Assembly: GCF_020520425.1 (NCBI RefSeq)
Contig: NC_079491.1
Span: 744,001 to 808,000 of the forward strand
From: Spinacia oleracea
Taxonomy: Eukaryota > Streptophyta > Magnoliopsida > Caryophyllales > Amaranthaceae
Reading direction: 5' to 3'
DNA length: 64,000 bases
The translations under genes were made by a program, and so were the position numbers. Within the stretch, counting starts at the first letter, position 1. The number at the start of each line of letters is the position of its first letter. Below are positions 1 through 9,722 of the stretch, piece after piece. A model generated the notes under the pieces. The model did no database searches and had not been told where the DNA came from. It was given only the letters and a program-made list of their open reading frames with translations.

Positions 1-251
1 GTAGCCAATCTCGTTTATTGGCTGATTCTCAGTTGGTTTGGTTTGGTTTGATTTATAGGTTATAACATATTAACATTTTAAACTACGATAAAAGTTAATA
101 AAACCTATTGAAGATCAGGCTAGAAGTCATGACAGTCCACATATGCCAGACTTATGAAGGTCACTAGGAGTTTTATGAAGTACAGGGATCATTAAGAGAG
201 CAGAGCAACCCTAGCTTTCTAAAGTTCCATATACAAGATGAACACACTGAC

Positions 252-2643
252 CTGAAAGGATACGCCGATTGCGAATCCCAGTTCGAGTAGATATCCATTC
301 ATCCGAAGTTTCAACAATTTTAGAAAGGTCATCATTGGAGATTTGCAGCTTGGGTACAGCAGAACCACAACCAACTAGCTTGCAACCTCTATTTACTATC
401 CTGCATAAAGAACCGTCAAAAACAGCAAATTCAATTAGAGGTTTGAAGATAACCAGTCCAGTTTATTTATAAGAATAAAAAAAATTGAATAAGAAGCCCA
501 AGCTTAAGATTCAGAGGAAAAGATGCAAAGAAGGAACGGTGTTGACATCTAGACATGAAAAGCTCATAGAAAAATTACCCTCACACCGTACTCCAAAAGG
601 ATTATGTCCCATCTTGATATTAAATTCATTTTTATAAAAGAAACATGAAATGTTTACATGTATCTGGCTTATGGAGCAAAACCATACATAGGACATAGAA
701 AAAAGGGAAGAAAAGCTTCATATTCAACTATCTGATGAATCAAAAATGATATCCCCGATATGGTATTTTCAGAACTGTTGCAACAATAAAGATCTAAATG
801 TGATTTACCTCCATCCAGATTTAGGCTTAGTTTTCCTTACCTTATTTTTGTGAGGAAAAATAAATTTTAATTACAGGCTGATAAGTAAAGATACACCAAG
901 TTCAAGGCCAATAAGGGCTACCCAAGTTCTATTCAAAACTACAATAAGCTTTAACAAGTTCAGATAAGTTAAGTTCATATTAGTTAACTTCAGAGCTGTA
1001 AAATTGAGATAAGTTGAGATAGATTTAACATTTCAGATAAGAGAAACTAAAGAGAAGAGAACCCGATCTTAGTTAGTTTTTAGTCCTGATATTGGTAGTT
1101 CAAATCACACATCAGAGACACTTATTTCCAATCAGAGATAATACTACAGATTTTCTGCCAAGCAAATAAATTAAACAGCCACAGCAAACTCAAAAACCCT
1201 GCTAAAAAACCAAGAATACGATTACTTTGCTTCAATATTGTTTTCTTAGCTACATTTTGGCCCAACAATGAGCGCCATTGTTTAATTTTTTGTCTCAAAC
1301 AATGTTCTGGCTCCAACTAAGGACTTGAAGGCAGTTGGAAGCATTAACTGTGAGTCGCAATCCCACTAATACATTCCAAAACATACGCATGATACAGTTA
1401 AAAGGTTTAAATGATCCCTCAGAGGGATTGAAAACGCCAGCCAAAGCAACAAGCAGTTCATTTCAACGAATCCAGTAGAAGGTCTCCAAAAGTTAAGTTT
1501 AGAAGCATTGTGCCTTTAGCCCAATGCATAACACTTATGCTACTTGATCCCAAAAGTAAGCCTTTTAAGAAGCAGATCGTGGCATGCCACTTATTCAGAT
1601 GTTACCAAAGACACAACTACATAGCTTCAGAAGGACTTTAACCTGGCACGTTCTATAGCCTTATAAGTCAAAATACTGGTAGCTACATCAGTTCTCCACT
1701 GAAATAACAATGGTAAAGCAACTAAGCTAATAAATCGAAATGATTAATGGACAACCTCAAGTAGTTATAACTTATAAGGGGGAAAGTGGGATCAGCTTTG
1801 AACGACTAGTGTTTGGACATATCATATTTCTTCATCTTGTAGTTCAAGCTGCTTGAAAGTTCGATAGCCTACTATGAACTTGAAAGAAGTTGAGCTGTAT
1901 ATTAATTCTAAGATGGAGGTTACACAGAATGACATACATTTCTTTATCTTGTAGTTTAGTCATCTCATTTAGAGCCATCAATCCTCTTAAAAGAAATTTA
2001 GCTCACAATTTCCACATGAATTATGGATTTTGCAACTAAAGCATGCAGAACCTAGTCATTATATCTACTTCATAAGATAGAACATCAGATTCTTTTGCAT
2101 GCCTCGCACATTTTAACTACACCTGATTGAGCATAAGCTAATACAAGTAACACTTTGGCGGAATTTCCAACAATCAAAACTAACATTCAATTCAATCAAG
2201 GGATCAACTAATAACCCAAAGTTCTTATCTTGTCTCCCCCCAAGTTGACACAGTATTAAACAGATGTCCTTCAATTCTCAATACTAAACTCGAATAAAGG
2301 AGATTAATCAATGCTCAAAACACCTAAATTTGCTAAGACCAAATGGGAAACCCCATCAGATTGACTAATAAAATGTAAAAATTGAATGAATTAACAATCA
2401 AAATGATCACAAATCAGGATTAATAAACAAAGACAAACCAATCAAATAAGAAGAATACCCAGAAACTCTTGATACACGAGGAGAAACATCAGCAGCATCA
2501 GCTTCAATGGAAGAGCAAGAAGCCCTTTTGGTGACACTCAAATAGGAACAAAACCCAGACTCGCTTAACCCTAAAAATGGAGAAATTCTGTTGTTGAGAG
2601 TAAAAGGCACAGAAGGCGAGAAGAACCCATATGAAATCGCCAT
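252..2643 (-). CDS. KASIII: 3-oxoacyl-ACP synthase III, chloroplast (5' part; gene continues past left edge)
   Basis: KAS III condenses acetyl-CoA with malonyl-ACP and starts plastid fatty acid synthesis. Two coding exons are visible: 2459-2643 and 252-400, joined across a GT..AG intron of about 2.06 kb; a second donor follows at 251-250. Exon 1 encodes a Ser-rich plastid transit peptide beginning [14 protein letters not shown]. Exon 2 gives [20 protein letters not shown] and then [13 protein letters not shown], the conserved N-terminal part of plant KAS III. The catalytic Cys-His-Asn residues would lie in exons outside the window. I chose the ATG at 2643 because it matches the family start; an in-frame ATG at 2667 would add eight residues. 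The gene is divergent from the one at 3904. Identification is firm; the model is partial. Confidence 0.93.
401..2458 (-). other. KAS III intron 1, no other gene seen
   Basis: Long first intron between the transit-peptide exon and the first catalytic-domain exon. It is AT-rich and holds no ORF that resembles a protein. A stretch near 950-1040 rich in variants of AGTTCAGATAAGTTA may be an old transposon remnant. Introns of this size after a transit-peptide exon are common in plant nuclear genes for plastid proteins. Confidence 0.6.
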
Positions 2644-3903
2644 TGTTCCAAAGAAGAGGAATTTCAAGAACAGGTTGAACAGGAGAGATCTTTAGCTGAG
2701 AAGAAGAATGTGAAAGATGATCATTTGGGAGTATTTTGAGCCCATTGACGCACAAGGCAGAAGGGATTCAGTAGGTGAACTACACTCCGGGAATTCAATT
2801 CTTAGGAGACTCCGAAAAAAGTCAAAAAGGGAAGAGTTTTGGTGGAGTGATGCAAAATTGGTAAGTACTCTTTTTTTTTTCTCCAACACATTTTTGAAAG
2901 TTTTATATTTATTTATTTCATAAAATTTCTAGAAATAAATTAGTTGAAGAGGGTTGAGAAAAAAGAAAGTTTGATATTCATGTGTTGTATACCTTGTCGG
3001 TGGGGTGTAAATGAATTAATACGTTTGTAAATAACATGTGAATAATTTGGCCAAAATTTGGTCAAAACTCGTCCACTAATAAATTAATGAGTCTGCAAAT
3101 TTCAAAATCGTTCGAGGCTAACTTGAACAGCTTGATGTTGGACTCGTTTTAGGCTCGTGAATATCTCGATCATCTTTATTTACAAGCTCGTTTTGTTAAA
3201 GCGAAAGCGAACACAAAACCTCGTAAGGTCGCACAATAAATTAAACTCGCATTCAACTGGAAGGATAGGTCTACATTCACCGAGTGGACTAATTTTTCCA
3301 TCAAGTACACTTTTTAATTTTCTACTGAGGCTAAGTAATGGTTACATGTTCCATTAAGATGCAAAATTACACATACAAAATATACAAAATCATACACCTC
3401 AGTTAAATTTTGTGTATTACCACGACTTGTCGACATGATTGTAATTTAATCTTAATACGACTGTGTGTTAAATCAGATACGTCAATCTTTATGGATTGTA
3501 TACTTAATAAGAAAACCTTATCATTATTATCATATCATTGTGGAGTATTACCAAATTTGTTAACTTAATGCTCAATACTACGATAAGAAATTCCTTCTTT
3601 TAAATTACGCGTAATAATTTTAAATTTACTGATGTTCTTAACTCTCAAGTCCGGAGTATCATTATACGGAGTATGTTTCTGATTTCATTTCACGAGGCTT
3701 TAACCAACTAAATTAGTGTCCATTCGCAAAATAAAAACCCGTTACCACATTAGTGACTTAAAGCCCACAACTCCACAAGGGACTTCCATTTGCCAATTTG
3801 CGCCAGCAAAGTAGCAAAACCCCTTAAACCCCTTTTCTCCCCCTCTCTTACCGCCGTCCGCCACCGAGAAGTCTATCTGATAATCGCCGCCGCTGCCGCC
3901 GCC
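2644..3903. promoter_or_regulatory. shared intergenic region between divergent genes
   Basis: This 1.26 kb separates the KAS III start (minus) from the gene at 3904 (plus), so it should hold both promoters and 5' UTRs. Around 3010-3320 it contains degraded sequence with repeated GCTCG / CTCGTT words, resembling the hAT-like repeat at 46.6-47.3 kb. I could not place a TATA box with confidence. Confidence 0.45.
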
Positions 3904-5112
3904 ATGACTGTCCTTGAGCAAATTCTGAAAGCTTCAACCAATCCCCAACCCATCATTAACGAGCCTCTCAAATACCCTTTTAACCTCAGCGCCGAAACCA
4001 TCATCCCTAATCTCAAACCCCATTCCCAAGACCTTCTATCTCCACTGCAGCCTCTTACTGGGTTCGAAATATCTCAATCCGATGTCCAACTCATTGAAAT
4101 CACTTCCAAGTTCTTCAACACACTCAAGCGTAAGCTCAAATCTCCTCAATCTTTCTCATCGTCTTCCTTCATTAAAATTTTCAACTCTTTTCTTCAAGAA
4201 TTTGGGGAGAAAAAATTTGGGGCTTTAGATGGTTTGGTTTCGAAAAAGGGTGTTGATGTTAATGGTGAAGAGTATTCTTGTAAATTGGTTGAAAAGCTTG
4301 GGTCGTTTATTGGGAGGGATGTAATGGGGTTGGTGATTCAGGGTTGTCTTGTTTTGGGTAATTGGATGATTTTGGAAACCCTAATTGTCAACAAGCTTGT
4401 TATTGATCATGGGATTCGTTCGGATTTGTTGTATAATCTGGTTACTAAAGGGCGGTGTGATATAGTGTGCTTGTGTTTGAGGAATTTTACTGATTTTGAT
4501 TCATCTGATTTGGGTAGGGTTTTCAAGTGTTTGCTTTCACCTTCGAAAGAGGGGTGTTTGAACATGGTTACTGTGATGAATGAGTGGGAGAGTGAGGCTA
4601 ATGCTGCTATTGAGAAAGTGGAAGATAAGAAGCTGAGTGGTAAGAAGCTTGGGTTAGCCAAGGAGGCTGCTTTATTGCTTATGATTGGGTATGATCAGTT
4701 TTCACCTATGGAGTTGTGTTTGCACTTTTTGTTGTCATCCTCAAATGTGGATGAAGTGGTGTTTTCGAGTGCGTTGAGTAAGCTCAATGCTGAAGAAATG
4801 TTGAGTTTTGTTAGGTATTTGGGGAAGTGGTTGAACAAGTACGAGAGGTTTCCTCAGGTCGGTCCGTGTCCTAAGGCTGCAACTACGCTGGGATTGAACT
4901 TGTGCCAATGGGTGCCGAAGCTTGAAGATGTAGTGAAAGCCCTTGGTTTGGTTGTTGATGAGCACTTTTCGTCATTGGCTTTGCATTCAGAGTTTCATGA
5001 AGTGTTGAAAGTGGTTGAAGGGGTAGTGAGCTCTTTGGTTTCTGAAGGGAGACTGTGTTGCTCTGTGGCCAATTTGATTGAGATTCTCAAACCAGAAGGT
5101 GGAGGTGCGTAA
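3904..5112 (+). CDS. intronless protein of unknown function, 402 aa
   Basis: The reading frame is open from 3790, but I place the start at 3904 because GCCGCCATGACTG is a strong plant start context, and the 38 upstream codons look like 5' UTR (a Pro/Arg-rich stretch ending in an Ala run). The product is a helical protein: a variable Ser/Pro-rich N-terminal third, then Leu/Val-rich helices, a Lys-rich segment near residues 235-255, and a C-terminal half ending in ILKPEGGGA. I see no signal peptide, membrane helix or catalytic motif. The C-terminal region (LVVDEHFSSLALHSEFHEVL) loosely recalls the C-terminus of nucleolar UTP8/NOL11-type proteins, but this is only an impression. Codon use and length support a real gene. 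Confidence 0.75.
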   Translation: MTVLEQILKASTNPQPIINEPLKYPFNLSAETIIPNLKPHSQDLLSPLQPLTGFEISQSDVQLIEITSKFFNTLKRKLKSPQSFSSSSFIKIFNSFLQEFGEKKFGALDGLVSKKGVDVNGEEYSCKLVEKLGSFIGRDVMGLVIQGCLVLGNWMILETLIVNKLVIDHGIRSDLLYNLVTKGRCDIVCLCLRNFTDFDSSDLGRVFKCLLSPSKEGCLNMVTVMNEWESEANAAIEKVEDKKLSGKKLGLAKEAALLLMIGYDQFSPMELCLHFLLSSSNVDEVVFSSALSKLNAEEMLSFVRYLGKWLNKYERFPQVGPCPKAATTLGLNLCQWVPKLEDVVKALGLVVDEHFSSLALHSEFHEVLKVVEGVVSSLVSEGRLCCSVANLIEILKPEGGGA

Positions 5113-5377
5113 CGTGGATGACTTCCTTGTGTTTTAATAGACTATGTTCTGAAAAGAATGTCAATTTTGATGTTATAAACCAATGAAATTTCAAGATAAC
5201 TGAGTGTTAGCTATTAGTTTTGAATTCTGTGAGGCGTTGTTGATACAGAATTTGCTAGTATTATTCGAAATATTTAATGAATACTTTGATAACTCGAGTG
5301 TTGAAATTTAATGCAATTTTTAGTTCACTTGTCCTTTGCAATGTGTGATATTTGTAATTTGCTTAATTTCTGATTTT

Positions 5378-5611
5378 GTTAACATCAACAAGCTCTGGTC
5401 TATGGTTCCTTGAAAGCAATCAAAGAAGGTAAGGCTCCAGTCATTGATGTCACTCAGTTCTGTTTCTTTAAGGTTCATTACTTCATGGTAAGGCTGTTAT
5501 GCCTAATTCTCAGGCGGAATCTCAACCTGTTGTTGTTAAGGCTAAATTGATTTCTGAGATTGCTGAAAAGAAGATCAAGGAGAATGGCAGCGCTGTGCTT
5601 CAGTTTGAATA
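5378..5611 (+). pseudogene. RPL27A: truncated ribosomal protein uL15 (RPL27a) pseudogene
   Basis: Reading from 5378 gives VNINKLWSMVP; after a short deletion and frame change come KAIKEGKAPVIDVTQF and then [20 protein letters not shown], ending in TAA at 5609-5611. This is the C-terminal half of the cytosolic 60S protein RPL27a (uL15), whose family sequence reads [39 protein letters not shown]. The N-terminal half is absent, the GKG region is scrambled, and no introns are present, which fits a 5'-truncated processed copy. The AT-rich sequence after the stop may derive from the source mRNA's 3' UTR. Not expected to encode a working protein. Confidence 0.85.
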
Positions 5612-6650
5612 ATTAGCTTTATGAATCAATACTTCATCTTCGTCTGTTGAAGATTCTATTACTATTTTGGTTTCTGGGAATGTTGGATCCTACAATTTTG
5701 AATCATGTTATACAGAGATTAATTGCCCCGTTTGTTTTGATTGTCATTATTATGTTGCTCTTAATTGTTGCGGGTTTTAATTGTTTGTCGAATGTTAAAA
5801 TGTCATGTCTTTATGCTTTAGTTCTTTGCTGAACAATCCAGTTTGATATTGGAATCAACAGTATTCTAGGGTTTAATTAGCCGATTTCTCCAGCAGATTG
5901 ATATGATTTCGTGAACCGTAATTTTATGCATCTTTTAGGTACAGTTTAAGGTTTTTGAGCCTTAGAAAGTGATTAAAAGGATTTGGTTAGGATCACAAGG
6001 GTTTGATGCTCTTAGAATCACAGATTATCCTTTCATGTTATGGCTGGAATGTCGTGGCTTGAGCTAAGTGCAAAAGGCGAACACTTGTCTGAATATATGG
6101 AGGAGGCATTTCATTTTCTTTTCATGATTTCGAGTAACTTCAATTTGTTGATGTTGGTTTATACATACTGGTTTTGTTTTTGAAGCAAACTGGTTTGGAA
6201 GAATCGGAACAGTCATGTAAACTTAATTGTTTTTTCTAACATTTCTAGAGTGAGTTCCCTGTACAAAACTTTTTTCATTTTCTATTGCGGGTGTATCCCG
6301 AGATATTATTTGAAGCAATGGGGTTATAACCAACTTCTTACCAACACATTTAGAGTTTGTGGTTAAATTTGCTGTCACTGATGTGAGTTATAGTCTTATA
6401 GATATCAGTTTCTTTCGTTTGTTATAAGCCAAATGGCTTGGTTGTGTGATGGGCATTTGGGCACTACGCAATTTGTTTGTTTGACTGAATGGTTTTCTTG
6501 ATTGTTTATGTGCTTGCATTATGCTTTGAAGTTTGAAGTTTAGATGGCCAATTAGTGTTGTGGAAAGTATATATTCTTGATTTGTTATTGATCTTGCTTT
6601 TGCTTATTTGGTACGAGAGTTCACACCCCATGGTTCTGAGTTACCTCAAC
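5612..6650. other. intergenic, nothing recognised
   Basis: AT-rich sequence with a short ORF at 5647-5832 that matches nothing I know. It lies between the RPL27a relic and the outer edge of the left duplication arm. Confidence 0.4.
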
Positions 6651-7654
6651 CTTGATACTTTTTGGAACTTAATGTTTCTTAGACTTCTTTTATCAAAGAA
6701 TTTTGAAGGGTTGCCCTTATCAAATCTAGGACAAGTAGCGTATCTGCTGTGTGGTCTTTATAAGCAAACTCAAATCCTAGCTCCCTTTTTAAACATAAAA
6801 TTCTGTTTGTTGTAGTACTCTGAAAATGAATTTTCTTTCTGTGAGGCTGTCACAATGTTGGGGAAATCTAATCCTAGCTCCCGTTTCTTTTATTCATTAG
6901 CGAATGGAGTAGCGTGTTTCTCCTCTGCCTTTTGAATCAGGTGTTCTGTAGAGCAATTTTATCAGTTAAAAATATTTCTATGCACAGTACCACTGGTTTC
7001 TGTCTTTGGATCCTCTCCGTCCTGTGTTTCCTTTTATTTTTTATTTCCATCCACTCGTAAAGTGTTGTTTTGGGATGAAAAAGAGTAGATAGTGCATGTT
7101 CACCATATTATGGAGATGAAAATTTGTACATATTTGTGTGGGGATATAGGATTGTAGGGTGTAAGGATATGTTAGAATCATACATATTGATTAACAATTT
7201 TTCTGCTTAGAGTTTTTGCCTTCCCTTTTCCCTGCCAAACAGTTCATCATCAGTCTGAGGAAGCAATTGATAATTGATGGATAGGACTCTGAAAACCAAT
7301 TTTTATCATTCTATGCATGTAGACCCTGTTTCTCTTAGATTTTATTGTGCACACTTGCATTTAGAAGAATATCAAGCCCTAGTTCCTAAGGAGCCTTTGC
7401 TAGGTGTTTGGTGAATCTGCAGATAGTCTTCTTACAGTTTCTTTCTGATTTAAGCTGTTTAGGTATTTCATTGTAGGTATTTTATTTAGTCCCTGGTTTA
7501 TTATGCGATTTGGGTGACTTTGAAGTTGTTTGCAGGTTCTGTAATAATATGAATTGGAAACTAACTGTGTTGATGGGTTCATATCAACTGTTAGAGGATA
7601 TGTAAATGCCATATGGCTTTTATAATTTTAATAATCATCCTCCTGTTAGAGATG

Positions 7655-7849
7655 CCGGAGTATAGTAGCAAAGTTTGTGTATCGCTTAATATGAATGATA
7701 ATGGTTGGTGTAATATAAGTCTTGAAACTTTGGGTAGTAGACAGATAGTATCTGCTACTTGGGGTGCTTTCTTATGCTTCTGTGTTGGTAACCAATTGTT
7801 TGGCGGGTCTTTGCCCGACCCGGAAGACAGCGCCCGTGACCTCAAATAG
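7655..7849 (+). pseudogene. C-terminal relic of DEDDy exonuclease-like gene (copy of the 27 kb gene)
   Basis: The frame from the start at 7652 reads SSKVCVSLNMNDNGWCN, then RQIVSATWGAFLCFCVGNQL and ends DPEDSARDLK before TAG. It is almost identical to the C-terminus of the intact minus-strand gene at 27051-27713. The N-terminal two thirds, including the Exo I and Exo II segments, are missing, and a short internal stretch before RQIV is deleted. A short ORF survives, but it lacks the family fold core and so is best read as a relic. Confidence 0.85.
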
Positions 7850-8624
7850 TTCGTATTCCATTTATGGGGTTGAAGATTGGAGTGGTGGTTTGCTTGATCT
7901 ATGTATTATCATGCAATTTAAGATTAGTAGTTGTGATAATGTCATGTGTTTGTGCAACTTATTATGAGTAATTTGGATGTAGCTCTGAGTAACCGGGGTG
8001 TTTGTTCCCATATTATCTGAAAAACAGGTTGAAGCTGCCACTTCAGATGCTTTCATATACTTATATTTAGGCAATGACTTGTTTGGAAGGTATTAGTTTT
8101 ATGCTTTCGTATTGGCAAGTACGTAGTATTAGAGAGGCAGTGTCATTTTTCTGTATGATTATTGGGTTTCATTTTTCTGTTTCTGGGGAAGTACTGAATG
8201 TAGAAAATGGGTCAGATTTTGATGTAATCTACCATAGTTGATGCTGATCTATTGCTTCCAAATTGGTAATAAATTTTTGTGCTTTACGCTTAGTTGCTTA
8301 GAAACAACTCAGCAGTAGTCGGTTTTATCTGAGCTATTTTTCTGAGGTGATTTTTTTTTTTGGTACTGACTGCAAAACTATCCATCAGAGGCTCTTCTTC
8401 ACATCAGTTCTTTAGCCTTAGTGCCTTACCCTACCAACTAGACGGTAAGTTTTTCTTTTTTTTCAACGGGAATGTTGAAGTGGGTGGTAAATCATAATAA
8501 TATCAAGAAATAAAAATCCGGTACAAATACTACAGAGAGCGCGTCCCATTCAAATAAAAGCACGAAAGCATCAACTACTAATCTTAAAGTACCTGCTAAA
8601 ACTTAGAACAAGGGGCCTAAATAC

Positions 8625-8735
8625 AACTAATCTCATTATTACTATAAATACAACTATTTTTAATCGGTCGGGTCAAATGAGTTTGACCCATTACTTTTCG
8701 GGTTGTTTGGGTTGGGATAAAATCGGGTTACAGGT
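8625..8735. repeat. fragment of hAT-like repeat with GGGTCA words
   Basis: Sequence with AATCGGTCGGGTCAAATGAG and TTTCGGGTTGTTTGGG is the reverse complement of 9770-9880, the left flank of the hAT-like element at 9723-12316. It lies between two blocks of the left arm where the right arm has extra sequence, so insertion or deletion around it probably accompanied loss of the missing genes. No complete ends are visible. Confidence 0.6.
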
Positions 8736-9040
8736 CAAGTGTAGGAATGCGTTAGATTTGGGTCAGTTGTCAGTTGTCAGTTGTCACGGATATTAAGTAA
8801 AAATAAGCAGTGTTTAGAGGGCTATGGAGTAGTGGATTTAGCTAACAAGGTCAAGCATTTCATTTTCTGCACATAAGTGAAGCCAGAAGTATATGCAACG
8901 CTGCTGCATTTAGTGAATGGGGTTGCTACATTGTTTTCTCAACAACAGATTGAAGCTGCAACTTTGCGTGCTTACCTATGTTTCTATGCAGGTAACTGCT
9001 TATATGATAGCTACTGCAATCAAATTGCGATTTCTTAGAG
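8735..9040 (+). pseudogene. relic of DEDDy exonuclease-like gene (copy of the 24 kb gene)
   Basis: From 8735 the sequence encodes NALDLGQL, then after a slipped CAGTTGT repeat YGVVDLANKVKHFIFCT, a TAA where the other arm has CAA, and then QQIEAATLRAYLCFYAGN in another frame. This is the 3' half of the gene whose inverted partner is at 24203-24818. The partner has suffered different damage (an extra base and a C-terminal deletion). The two copies therefore decayed separately after duplication. Confidence 0.8.
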
Positions 9041-9722
9041 GGTAAAAATTTACTTCATGTCTGATAAATTTGATGATTAGTGCTATCCTTGTTTCAGAAC
9101 TGCTATCTATTGTACTCAACATTAATTATCAGAAGAATGCAATTAAGTTCTAATCTCTAATTTGTTTTTGTAGTTTTTAGTAAAAAATATATTGGAGTCT
9201 GGTGAAAGGAAGCCTATAAAAGAAGTCTGGTGAAAAAAAAGTCCCACATTGTCAGAATAAGCAAAGATATGATTGTTTATAAGTGAAAGCAAAGTGATAA
9301 GATGATACGACCTTACTTGAACAGGATCTGTTCTATAGTATTCGTACCTCTGTATCTTTGAGTTCTAAAGAGACAGAAAACCAAGTCTGGTGGATGAATC
9401 ATGACCGTGTGTTCTGAGCGTGATTAACGGCTGCTGTTGATCCTTGGATCACTGTTTGCTGTAGATGATCGTTCCCCTGTTCCTTTGTGAGCTAGGGATG
9501 TTCACACGGTTGTCTGACAGACTTAAACCTTTTTTTATTTTTTTATTTTTTTATTTTTTATGATCGAATTGTTACTGCAAATCTGTAATATGGAATTGAA
9601 AAACGATATAAAAGATGTGGGCGTTTATTTTTGTTGAGAAATTTTGTAGCAAGTTATAAAATGAACGGAAAGTTTGGAGAGGGGAAACCGTTAACTAGTA
9701 TTTTATAAATATATCTTACAGG

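Larger units (their letters stand above)
6650..9610 (+). repeat. left arm of a large inverted duplication
   Basis: This region matches, in reverse complement and in the same order, blocks spread over 23390-30880. Matching blocks are roughly: 6720-7640 with 28560-30840; 7655-8440 with 26590-27310; 8735-9610 with 23390-24450. Examples: GATCTATTGCTTCCAA at 8248 is found inverted near 26755, and GTCTGTCAGACAACCG near 23460 is found inverted near 9510. The outer limit (6650-6720) is approximate. Compared with the right arm it lacks about 4 kb, including two exonuclease-like genes and the 5' half of a third. Two relics of that family remain here. Confidence 0.9.

Noticed and set aside
3790-5112. 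Longer 440-residue start for the unknown gene
   Set aside because: The extra N-terminus looks like translated 5' UTR, and the ATG at 3904 has a far better start context.
7591-7967. Several overlapping short ORFs as separate genes
   Set aside because: They are the remnant C-terminus of the duplicated exonuclease-like gene and frame shadows of it.
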